A program made the position numbers and the translations under genes. A model generated the notes under the pieces. That model was not told the origin of the DNA and ran no database searches. It saw nothing but the letters and a program-made list of their open reading frames with translations. This document shows, piece by piece, positions 1-6,095 of a stretch of 7,364 nucleotides of DNA. How positions within the stretch are numbered: position 1 is the first letter of the stretch; each line of letters opens with the position of its first letter. The DNA comes from Gammaproteobacteria bacterium. Lineage in GTDB: Bacteria; Pseudomonadota; Gammaproteobacteria; Natronospirales; REEB76. The DNA is taken from contig DAHVFI010000061.1 in the NCBI GenBank assembly GCA_027317045.1, positions 1-7,364 of the forward strand. The letters run 5' to 3'.

Positions 1-1332
1 GTTGTGCAGGTTCATCCGCGAGGCCATAGGCGATAGTTGCATGGCTTGATTGTAGGGGTTGATATGCCCACCCAGAACCTCATGGTTGATCTGGGTATTG
101 CGGCTCAGGAGTGTGAATGCGATAGAGATACCAACACTGCCGCCAACGTTGCGGATCAAGTTGTAGATACCGGTGCCCTCGGTACGTAATTGCGGCGGTA
201 AAGTCGAGAACGCCACGGTCATCAACGGCACCATCACCTGGCCCATACCCAGCCCCTGCAGGAATCCGGTCCAGATAATGGCCCAGGTATCGATACCGGT
301 ATCGAAATGACTCATGAAATACATGGATAACGCCATGATGAAGAGTCCCACGGACATATTCAGGCGCGGGTCCATCTTGTTGGATAGCCGCCCGACGACG
401 ATCATGGAGAGCATGGTACCTATGCCGCGGGGCATGAGCACCAGCCCGGTGATGATCACCGGGTAATCGAGCAGATTCTGTACGAAAGGCGGGATCAGCG
501 ACATGATGGAAAACAGGCTGATGAAAACGATGAAACCGATGACATTCCCGAGGAGAAAATTGCGATCCTTGAATAGCTTGAGTTCGATATAAGGATGCTC
601 CCGCTTGAAGGTATGGACAAAGAACAGCCACAGACCCGTGAGCACCAGGCCAAACTCAATGATAATCTCCGCCGAATTGAACCAATCCTGACGTTCACCG
701 CGATCCAGCATCATTTGCAGCGCACCGATGGCGACACTCATGAATAAAAAGCCCCAACCATCGAAGGTACGCGTCTTGCTGAGCTCAGTTTCATGTACAT
801 AGCTCATCGTCATGAGTACCGCCATGATGCCAACCGGTATATTGATGAAGAACACCCAGCGCCAGGAATAGTACTCGGTGAGATAGCCCCCCAACGTCGG
901 ACCAAGAATCGGGCCGAGCATGATACCGAGACCGAAAATGGCCATGGCCATACCGTGCTTTTCGCGCGGGTAGCTGTCCAGCAGGATCGCTTGGGAGATG
1001 GGCACCATGGAGGCACCGAACAGGCCTTGTAGTACCCGCAGCAGCACCATCTCCGTCAGGGAGGTGGCGGTGCCGCACAGGAACGAGACCACCACGAAAC
1101 CCACCATGCTGATGAGATAGATGCGTTTTCTACCGAAGCGGCCCGCGAGCCAGCCGGTCGGCGGCGTCATGATAGCGGCGCCAACGATATAGGAAGTGAG
1201 CACCCAGGAGATCTGATCCTGAGTCGCCGACAGCGTGCCCTGCATATCGGGCAGCGCCACGTTGGCGATCGTGGTGTCCAGCACCTGCATGAGCGTGCCT
1301 AACATTACCGAGATGGTGATGAGCGCCGTGTG
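1..1332 (-). repeat. Tandem duplication unit: distal emrB copy
   Basis: This stretch aligns base for base, at a constant offset of 1550, with 1551-2882. The two encode paralogous pumps without a single insertion or deletion over about 444 codons. Identical DNA tracts remain, for example GAGCCAGCCGGTCGG (1147-1161 and 2697-2711) and CTCATGAATAAAAA (737-750 and 2287-2300). This is an old gene duplication, not a recent copy. Confidence 0.85.
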
Positions 1333-1365
1333 CTGCTCTTGATTGGCGGGTTTGCGCAGGATCAT
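1..1365 (-). CDS. emrB: EmrB-type DHA2 multidrug efflux pump, second tandem copy (C-terminus off window)
   Basis: This reading frame is open from an ATG at 1365 to the window edge: 455 codons with no stop. It encodes an inner-membrane proton-driven drug exporter of the major facilitator superfamily, DHA2 (14-helix) group. Visible motifs are LDTTIANVALP (residues 29-39, DHA2 helix 1 signature), GWLAGRFGRKR (71-81, MFS motif A), LLRVLQGLFGA (108-118, motif B with R110), GPILGPTLGGYL (151-162, antiporter motif C) and WRWVFFINIP (168-177). By comparison with its upstream paralogue, about 60 C-terminal residues, including the last helix, are missing only because the window ends. The start lies 5 bp after the paralogue's stop, preceded by a weak GGCGGA ribosome site, so co-transcription and translational coupling are likely. 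By hand alignment it is about 76% identical to the neighbour without gaps. The family call is secure; the substrate is unknown. Confidence 0.93.
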   Translation of the reverse strand, partial: MILRKPANQEQHTALITISVMLGTLMQVLDTTIANVALPDMQGTLSATQDQISWVLTSYIVGAAIMTPPTGWLAGRFGRKRIYLISMVGFVVVSFLCGTATSLTEMVLLRVLQGLFGASMVPISQAILLDSYPREKHGMAMAIFGLGIMLGPILGPTLGGYLTEYYSWRWVFFINIPVGIMAVLMTMSYVHETELSKTRTFDGWGFLFMSVAIGALQMMLDRGERQDWFNSAEIIIEFGLVLTGLWLFFVHTFKREHPYIELKLFKDRNFLLGNVIGFIVFISLFSIMSLIPPFVQNLLDYPVIITGLVLMPRGIGTMLSMIVVGRLSNKMDPRLNMSVGLFIMALSMYFMSHFDTGIDTWAIIWTGFLQGLGMGQVMVPLMTVAFSTLPPQLRTEGTGIYNLIRNVGGSVGISIAFTLLSRNTQINHEVLGGHINPYNQAMQLSPMASRMNLHN

Positions 1366-1370
1366 GGCTG

Positions 1371-2921
1371 TTATTCCGCCACCACGGCGGGTTGGTGCGG
1401 CTGGGTGTTATTGAATTTTGGCGGGCGCAGGAGGAACACCAACGGAATGGCCAGCAGGCTGACGATCATCATGAGCTTGAAGTCATTGTTGTAGCCGATC
1501 ATGGCCGCCTGCTTGGTGACCAGTCCGTTGATCATGGTCAGGTCATGGGTATTGTGCAAATTCAATCGCGAGGCCATGGGCGAAAGTTGCATGGCCTGAT
1601 TATAGGGGTTGATATGCACACCCAGCGCTTGGTGGCTGATCTGCGTACTGCGCGCCAGTATCGTGAAAGCGATGGATATGCCCATGCTGCCGCCGATATT
1701 GCGGATCAGGTTGAATACCCCGGTGCCTTCGGTGCGTTGTGCGCTCGGCAAGGTGGAAAATGCGGCGGCGAACAACGGCCCCATCACCAGACCGATGCCG
1801 ATGCCTTGTACGAAACTCGTCCAGGTGATGATCCAGGTATCGATCTGGGTATTGAAATGGCACATCTCGTACATGGAGAAGGCCATAATCACAAGCCCCG
1901 TGACCCTATTGACTCGATAGCCTGTGCGGTTGCCGAATCGCCCCACGAATACGAATGAAATCAACGTGCCTACGCCGCGCGGCATGAGTACCAGACCAGC
2001 GACGATCACCGGGTAGTCCAGCAGGTTTTGCACGAACGGCGGGATCAGCGCCATGATCGCATACATATAAAGGAACAGCATGAATCCCAGCACGTTGGCG
2101 ATGACGTAATTGCGGTCCTTGAAAAGCGTCAGATCAATATAAGAATTCTTGCGGCCTGCACTGTGCACAAAGAACACCCACAAGGCGGCCAGCACCAGGC
2201 CAAACTCGATGATGATTTCCGCGGAACCAAACCAGTCCTTATGTTCACCGCGGTCCAGCATCATTTGCAGAGCGCCGATGGCCACGCTCATGAATAAAAA
2301 CCCCCAACCATCAAAAATTCGGATCTTGCTGATTTCGGTTTCGTGTACGTAGGAGATTGCCATGAGTATGGCCACCACACCCACCGGGATGTTGATGAAA
2401 AACACCCAGCGCCAGGTGTAATACTCCGTGAGGTAGGCACCCAGAACCGGCCCGATGATGGGGCCGAGGACCACGCCGACACCGAAGATCGCCATGGCCA
2501 TACCATGCTTCTCGCGCGGATAGCTGTCCAGCAGGATGGCTTGGCAAATAGGCACCATGGCGGCACCGAACAAACCCTGCATCGCCCGCAATAACACCAT
2601 TTCTCCGAGTGATGTCGCGGTGCCGCACAGAAATGAGGCAGCTACGAAGCCCAGCATGCTGATCAGGTAAATCCGTTTGCGGCCGAAGCGGCCTGCGAGC
2701 CAGCCGGTCGGGGGCGTCATGATGGCAGACGCCACGATGTAGGAAGTCAGGACCCAGGATATCTGGTCTTCGGTGGCCGAAAATGTGCCCTGCATGTCGG
2801 GCAGGGCCACATTGGCGATGGTGGTATCCAGCACCTGCATGAAGGTGCCGAGCATCACCGCCACGGTAATCATCACCGTATGCGGCTTGCCGCCGACGGG
2901 TTTAGGCAGGCGCACGATCAT
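1371..2921 (-). CDS. emrB: EmrB-type DHA2 multidrug efflux pump, first tandem copy (complete)
   Basis: A complete 516-residue inner-membrane transporter, the usual length for EmrB/DHA2 pumps with 14 helices. Motifs seen are LDTTIANVALP (31-41), GWLAGRFGRKR (73-83, motif A), LLRAMQGLFGA (110-120, motif B, R112), GPIIGPVLGAYL (153-164, motif C, with Ala162 where the second copy has Gly) and WRWVFFINIP (170-179). The C-terminus ends in a hydrophobic helix followed by a short polar tail. The ATG at 2921 is 9 bp after the adaptor stop; the ribosome site is poor, so translation probably depends on coupling to the adaptor gene. As in E. coli EmrAB-TolC, it should pair with the adaptor encoded just upstream and a TolC channel to expel hydrophobic toxicants using the proton gradient. 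Being next to the adaptor, this copy is the default partner. The actual substrates cannot be read from sequence. Confidence 0.95.
   Translation of the reverse strand: MIVRLPKPVGGKPHTVMITVAVMLGTFMQVLDTTIANVALPDMQGTFSATEDQISWVLTSYIVASAIMTPPTGWLAGRFGRKRIYLISMLGFVAASFLCGTATSLGEMVLLRAMQGLFGAAMVPICQAILLDSYPREKHGMAMAIFGVGVVLGPIIGPVLGAYLTEYYTWRWVFFINIPVGVVAILMAISYVHETEISKIRIFDGWGFLFMSVAIGALQMMLDRGEHKDWFGSAEIIIEFGLVLAALWVFFVHSAGRKNSYIDLTLFKDRNYVIANVLGFMLFLYMYAIMALIPPFVQNLLDYPVIVAGLVLMPRGVGTLISFVFVGRFGNRTGYRVNRVTGLVIMAFSMYEMCHFNTQIDTWIITWTSFVQGIGIGLVMGPLFAAAFSTLPSAQRTEGTGVFNLIRNIGGSMGISIAFTILARSTQISHQALGVHINPYNQAMQLSPMASRLNLHNTHDLTMINGLVTKQAAMIGYNNDFKLMMIVSLLAIPLVFLLRPPKFNNTQPHQPAVVAE
1551..2882 (-). 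repeat. Tandem duplication unit: adaptor-proximal emrB copy
   Basis: Partner of the unit at 1-1332, at an offset of 1550. Its last 180 bp (1371-1550) presumably also match sequence beyond the left window edge. The unit contains only pump coding sequence. The adaptor gene was not duplicated with it, at least within this window. Confidence 0.85.
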
Positions 2922-2930
2922 GGTCAGCCA

Positions 2931-3998
2931 TCAATTACTGGCTGCCGCAGCCTCGCTGGAACCAAACAGCGGGTAGTAATGGGTATCAATGGTTACTTCC
3001 GCACTCATGCCGGCGCGTAAATCCGGGCCATCCGCTTTGGTATCAATGAGGATACGCACCGGGATACGTTGCACCACTTTCACCCAGTTGCCGGTGGCAT
3101 TCTCCGGCGGCAATACCGAGAATATCGAACCAGTGCCGGGCGCAATGCTGACCACGGTGCCTTCCCAGGTGTGGTGAGGGTAGGTGTCCACGGTGATTTT
3201 CGCCTTCTGGCCTACATGCACGTGGGTGAGCTGGGTTTCCTTGAAGTTGGCGTCCACCCAGCGTTCGCCGCCCATGACCAGCGCGAATACCGGCTGGCCT
3301 GCGGTCACGACGTCACCGGGTTTGATGCTCACCTCCGTTACCACGCCGGCGGCGGGCGCGTTGATGGTGGTGTAGGAGAGATCCAGAGCGGCCTTGTCTC
3401 GTGCCGCCAGCGCCTGCTGGTAGGATGCCTGTTGGGTGATGGGGCCAAAAGGTGTGTTACCCAGTTGCGCCTCGATTTGCGCGATCTGAGCCTTGATTGC
3501 CACGATTTTCTGCTCAGCCATGGTGAGATTCGTCTTGAGATCATCCAGGCGTGCAGCCGGTACCACGTCGCGTTGTTCCAGATTTGTCTTGCGTTGTACA
3601 TCGCGCCGCAGATAGGCGACATTGGCTTCGGCGCCCTTGAGTTCCGCCATGGCGGCGCGTAATTGTTGTTGCCGGGCGCGTATCTGATCAGCCACCGTTT
3701 TGAGGGCGGCGTTGGCTTGATCTAAGGCAAACTGCATCGGAGCCGGGTCAATTTTCAAGAGTACCTGGTCCGGGGTCACCGCCTGGTTCTGGGATATGGG
3801 AACCGCGATCACCCGGCCCGAGACCTGCGGTGCCACGCTCACTTGGTTGGCAAATACATAAGCGTTGTCGGTGTTCTGATAACGCTCCGAGTGCATCCAG
3901 TACCACAGGCCCAGGATGATGAGTATCAGAGGCAGAATCACCATCAAGAGCAGGCGACGGCTACGGGGGTTTTCGAACACACGCTTGAAGGCGCTCAT
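2931..3998 (-). CDS. emrA: EmrA/HlyD-family periplasmic adaptor (membrane fusion) subunit
   Basis: A 355-residue adaptor that links an inner-membrane pump to an outer-membrane channel. A basic N-terminus (KRVFENPRSRR) precedes one membrane anchor at about residues 16-34. Next come the EmrA-type TDNAYV motif (43-48), the first lipoyl half (about 54-85), an Ala/Gln/Lys-rich coiled-coil hairpin (about 88-205), the second lipoyl half with INAPAAGVV (212-220) and the beta-barrel region with WVDANFKETQL (247-257). A segment typical of EmrA follows (APGTGSIFSVLPPENATG, 286-303), then IPVRI (312-316). The length is slightly short of E. coli EmrA but no domain is missing. The ATG at 3998 has an AAGGGA ribosome site 10 nt upstream and is the first gene of the leftward operon. 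It is followed by two pump genes, so one adaptor probably serves both. Confidence 0.95.
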   Translation of the reverse strand: MSAFKRVFENPRSRRLLLMVILPLILIILGLWYWMHSERYQNTDNAYVFANQVSVAPQVSGRVIAVPISQNQAVTPDQVLLKIDPAPMQFALDQANAALKTVADQIRARQQQLRAAMAELKGAEANVAYLRRDVQRKTNLEQRDVVPAARLDDLKTNLTMAEQKIVAIKAQIAQIEAQLGNTPFGPITQQASYQQALAARDKAALDLSYTTINAPAAGVVTEVSIKPGDVVTAGQPVFALVMGGERWVDANFKETQLTHVHVGQKAKITVDTYPHHTWEGTVVSIAPGTGSIFSVLPPENATGNWVKVVQRIPVRILIDTKADGPDLRAGMSAEVTIDTHYYPLFGSSEAAAASN

Positions 3999-4002
3999 GG
4001 TT

Positions 4003-4031
4003 TTGACATCCCTTTGGGGAGGTGACAGAAT
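4003..4031 (+). promoter_or_regulatory. Predicted sigma-70 promoter of the channel-repressor operon
   Basis: A perfect -35 box TTGACA (4003-4008) is followed by a 17-bp spacer and the -10 box CAGAAT (4026-4031, 4 of 6 consensus bases). Transcription would start near 4038, inside the inverted repeat, giving a leader of about 30 nt before the ATG at 4069. Repressor bound at the repeat would block initiation. The -35 box lies within the ribosome-site-to-start-codon spacer of the opposite gene. Confidence 0.6.
4009..4014 (-). promoter_or_regulatory. Ribosome binding site of the adaptor gene
   Basis: AAGGGA on the minus strand, 10 nt before the ATG at 3998. It supports that start codon, although the spacing is slightly long. 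Confidence 0.55.
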
Positions 4032-4051
4032 GGACTGGACGGTCTAGTCTA
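4031..4051. promoter_or_regulatory. Inverted-repeat operator candidate for the TetR repressor
   Basis: A 21-bp imperfect palindrome centred on G4041. Each arm has two tandem 5-mers: TGGAC twice on the left and GTCTA twice on the right (TAGAC on the other strand), giving four TRGAC half-sites. The arms differ only at two pairs (4032/4050 and 4037/4045). The core 4033-4049 (GACTGGACGGTCTAGTC) has a single mismatched pair. It lies in the divergent region between the adaptor and channel genes and overlaps the predicted start sites of both promoters, the classic position for a TetR-family repressor. The repeat is seen directly; the binding protein is inferred. Confidence 0.7.
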
Positions 4052-4075
4052 ATTGACTCGTGAGACCCATGTCAA
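4046..4075 (-). promoter_or_regulatory. Predicted sigma-70 promoter of the adaptor-pump operon
   Basis: On the minus strand a perfect -35 box TTGACA (4075 to 4070) is followed by an 18-bp spacer and the -10 box TAGACT (4051 to 4046, 4 of 6 consensus bases). Transcription would start near 4039, giving a leader of about 40 nt before the ATG at 3998. The -10 box is part of the right arm of the inverted repeat, and the -35 box overlaps the start codon of the channel gene. Confidence 0.6.
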
Positions 4076-5415
4076 ACCAGAAACACAACGATTCTCGCTC
4101 CGCCACATCGGCATGGCGCATGACTTCTTTGGCCGCGTGCATTGCCGTCGCGGCACTCGCAGCCGGCGGCGGTGCGAGCGGGGATACGCTCACCCAAGCA
4201 TTCAGCCAGGCATACGCCAGCAGCGCCGCCATCCACGCCCAGCAAGCTCAGTTACGCGCGAGTGGTTATCAAGTGCAGCAGGCCCGGGCGGGTTACAAGC
4301 CGCAGGTTTCATTTGAGGCGGGCATCGGCACCGCCCATAATGATTTGGCTTCCCCGTTCTTTCCCGTCAGTGCCTATCCGCAAAACACCAAGACTGCGGG
4401 TCTGACCATCACTCAGGCTCTGTACACCGGCGGCCAGGTTTCTTCCGGCGTGAATGCGGCCCAAGACGCCCAGTCGGCGCAATTCGCTGCACTGCACGCT
4501 GCAGAAGAGCAGGTATTCCTGAATGTGGCTAGCGTGTATACGGATGTAGTGCGCGATCAGGCCGTGCTGAAACTCGAACAGAACAATGTGGCGGTGCTGA
4601 ATAAGCAATTGTCCGCCACCCAGGCGGAATTCGAAAACGGTGAAGTAACCCACACCGACGTGGCCCAGGCCCAGGCGCGCCTGGCTGGGGCGCAGGCGGC
4701 GCTGATTCAGGCTCAAGGCGCACTGGCCACATCGGTGGCCGCCTATGTACGCGTGGTGGGCGTGGAACCAAGCGCCTTGGAGCAGCCGCCCGTACCGCAG
4801 GTGCTGCCGGCTACGGAAGCCGAAGCCTTGCAACAGGCGCAGAAGAATTACACGGTGCTGGCAGCGCGTTACGCGCAGAATGCCGCGCAGCAGCAGGCGC
4901 AGGCCGTGAGCGGCAAACAGAAACCAACGGTGGCGCTGGTGGGCCAGCTGCTCGAGGCTCGCGATCCGGAAATTGGTTTCAGCCGCGTGGACACCCGTTC
5001 CATCATGCTGACACTCTCAATGCCCCTGTACCAGGGGGGTGAGTTGGATGCGGAGAAGCACGCTGCCGAACAACGCGCAGACGCAAGCCGCGATGCGCTG
5101 TTGGATACCCAGCGTCAAGCCCAGCTGGATGCGGTCAATGCCTGGCAGGATTATCAGACCGCCAATGCGCGGCTGGCAGCCATCAACAGTCAGATCCAGG
5201 CCGAGCAGGTGGCCGCCAAGGGTGTGCGGGATGAAGCCTCGGTAGGTGAACGCACCACGCTGGATGTACTGAACGCCGACCAGGAACTTCTCAATGCGCG
5301 CGTCAACCTGATTCGCGCGGAACATGATCAATTGGTGGCGGCCTACGCGCTCAAAGCGGCTACCGGCCAGCTCACGGCCGATGCTCTGCATTTATCCGCC
5401 GGCGGGCAGCCATGA
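4069..5415 (+). CDS. TolC-family outer-membrane efflux channel
   Basis: A 448-residue outer-membrane factor, expected to trimerise into the exit duct for the adaptor and pump encoded divergently. Residues 19-33 form the hydrophobic core of a Sec signal peptide, with cleavage likely near residue 38. There is no lipobox, which sets it apart from the NodT protein downstream. The mature part shows the two-fold internal repeat of TolC proteins: ALYTGGQ (117-123) and PLYQGGE (319-325), each followed by long Ala/Gln/Glu-rich helices. The conserved helical stretches FENGEVTHTDVAQAQARL (188-205) and GERTTLDVLNADQELLNAR (393-411) are also present. I prefer the ATG at 4069; an in-frame GTG at 4060 would add only MRP and looks more like part of the ribosome site (GTGAG). 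Length and motifs fit the TolC type rather than the CusC/OprM type. It begins the rightward operon ahead of the TetR regulator. Confidence 0.94.
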   Translation: MSNQKHNDSRSATSAWRMTSLAACIAVAALAAGGGASGDTLTQAFSQAYASSAAIHAQQAQLRASGYQVQQARAGYKPQVSFEAGIGTAHNDLASPFFPVSAYPQNTKTAGLTITQALYTGGQVSSGVNAAQDAQSAQFAALHAAEEQVFLNVASVYTDVVRDQAVLKLEQNNVAVLNKQLSATQAEFENGEVTHTDVAQAQARLAGAQAALIQAQGALATSVAAYVRVVGVEPSALEQPPVPQVLPATEAEALQQAQKNYTVLAARYAQNAAQQQAQAVSGKQKPTVALVGQLLEARDPEIGFSRVDTRSIMLTLSMPLYQGGELDAEKHAAEQRADASRDALLDTQRQAQLDAVNAWQDYQTANARLAAINSQIQAEQVAAKGVRDEASVGERTTLDVLNADQELLNARVNLIRAEHDQLVAAYALKAATGQLTADALHLSAGGQP

Positions 5416-5441
5416 AGCCGACACTGAGGGTACATCCATGA
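5412..5441 (+). other. Possible 9-codon coupling ORF between channel and repressor genes
   Basis: An ATG at 5412 overlaps the channel stop codon (ATGA). It opens a 9-residue frame, MKPTLRVHP, whose TGA (5439-5441) overlaps the repressor ATG (again ATGA). GGCGGG a few bases upstream could serve as its ribosome site. It could pass ribosomes from the channel gene to the repressor gene, but the repressor has a good ribosome site of its own and this may be chance. Confidence 0.2.
5425..5430 (+). promoter_or_regulatory. Ribosome binding site of the TetR gene
   Basis: TGAGGG ends 7 nt before the ATG at 5438. It fixes that start rather than an earlier in-frame codon inside the channel gene, and the protein from this start has the normal short N-terminal arm of TetR regulators. 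Confidence 0.7.
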
Positions 5442-6040
5442 ATGTTGCCGCCGACAATACCGGCAAGCGCGAAGCGATTCTCGAATCCGCCAATAAGGTG
5501 TTTCTGGAGGTGGGTTTCGGCGCCGCCAGCATGGATGTCATCGCCAATGAAGCTCAGGTTTCCAAGCAGACCGTCTACAATCACTTCGGCTCCAAGGAGG
5601 AGCTGTTCGCTGCCATGGTACGAACCAGCTGCGACAAGATGACCCTGGCTTTCGCGGAGGCTGCGAAAGACGGCAACCCCGAGAAAACCCTGCGTGCCAT
5701 TGCCAGGCATTTCATGAATGTGGTGTTCTCGGAGGAGAAACTCGCCATGCACCGGATCCTGATGGCGGAAGTACCGCGCTTTCCGGAACTCGGGCGAGTG
5801 TATTACCAATCCGGCCCGGCCATCATCCGAAAATTCCTGGCGGATTATTTTGTGGAGCAGAACAAGCGCGGCACGCTCAAAGTGAATAATCCGCAGTTTA
5901 CCGCCGAACAATTCATCAGCATGGTCACCTGCTGCCGGCTGCGTTCCGAACTGGGGGTGGAGCCGCTACCCAATGATGATGAAAAGCAGCGTTACATTGA
6001 CAACGCCGTCACCATCATCATCAAGGCATGCAGGCCGTGA
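5438..6040 (+). CDS. TetR/AcrR-family repressor with AefR-like C-terminal domain
   Basis: A 200-residue one-component regulator. The N-terminal DNA-binding domain covers about residues 10-60, with a typical TetR helix-turn-helix: MDVIANEAQVSKQTVYNHFG (32-51) followed by SKEELF. The C-terminal ligand and dimer domain holds IARHFMNVV (88-96), MAEVPRFPELGRVYY (109-123) and SGPAIIRKFLADYF (125-138). These match my recollection of the AefR-like TetR_C_7 domain, found in several efflux repressors. The ATG at 5438 has a good ribosome site, TGAGGG, 7 nt upstream. It lies 22 bp after the channel stop and so belongs to the same transcript. The likely role is ligand-relieved repression of both divergent arms and of itself through the inverted repeat at 4031-4051. 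The inducer is unknown, and binding to that repeat is inferred from position and shape only. Confidence 0.93.
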   Translation: MNVAADNTGKREAILESANKVFLEVGFGAASMDVIANEAQVSKQTVYNHFGSKEELFAAMVRTSCDKMTLAFAEAAKDGNPEKTLRAIARHFMNVVFSEEKLAMHRILMAEVPRFPELGRVYYQSGPAIIRKFLADYFVEQNKRGTLKVNNPQFTAEQFISMVTCCRLRSELGVEPLPNDDEKQRYIDNAVTIIIKACRP

Positions 6041-6057
6041 ATCGTTGATAGCCTGCA
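6029..6057. repeat. Short inverted repeat spanning the TetR stop codon
   Basis: TGCAGGC (6029-6035) and GCCTGCA (6051-6057) can form a 7-bp stem with a 15-nt loop that includes the repressor stop codon. No T-run follows, so it is not a standard intrinsic terminator. It may slow or trim the transcript ahead of the lipoprotein gene, or be chance. Confidence 0.3.
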
Positions 6058-6095
6058 AATGACAATGGCGAACGTGCAGTTGTAAACCCAGGTAG
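6041..6095 (+). other. Gap between repressor and NodT-family gene
   Basis: In these 55 bases I see no T-rich terminator, no convincing promoter pair and no copy of the TRGAC inverted repeat. This favours read-through from the channel-repressor transcript into the lipoprotein gene. Confidence 0.4.

Noticed and set aside
80..1078. Several open frames of 67-183 codons overlapping the distal pump gene in other frames
   Set aside because: They are low-complexity, His/Arg-rich translations with no domain. They lie across a continuous pump frame with clear motifs, and matching shadow frames appear at the duplicated positions in the other copy.
1..2921. A recent transposition or assembly artefact explaining the doubled pump gene
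   Set aside because: The copies differ at about a quarter of residues, have distinct N-termini and keep a neat 5-bp spacing. There are no flanking insertion-sequence ends or target-site duplications. This is an old tandem duplication.
4060..4068. GTG at 4060 as the start of the channel gene
   Set aside because: It adds only three residues and would consume the GTGAG that best serves as the ribosome site. The ATG at 4069 gives a normal signal peptide.
4309..5911. Minus-strand open frames of 124-179 codons opposite the channel and repressor genes
   Set aside because: They are antisense shadows of GC-rich coding sequence. They lack ribosome sites and recognisable motifs, and the plus-strand genes are unambiguous.
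6029..6057. Hairpin at the repressor stop as a transcription terminator
   Set aside because: The stem is only 7 bp with a 15-nt loop and is not followed by a T-run, so the case for termination is weak. It is kept only as a short inverted repeat.
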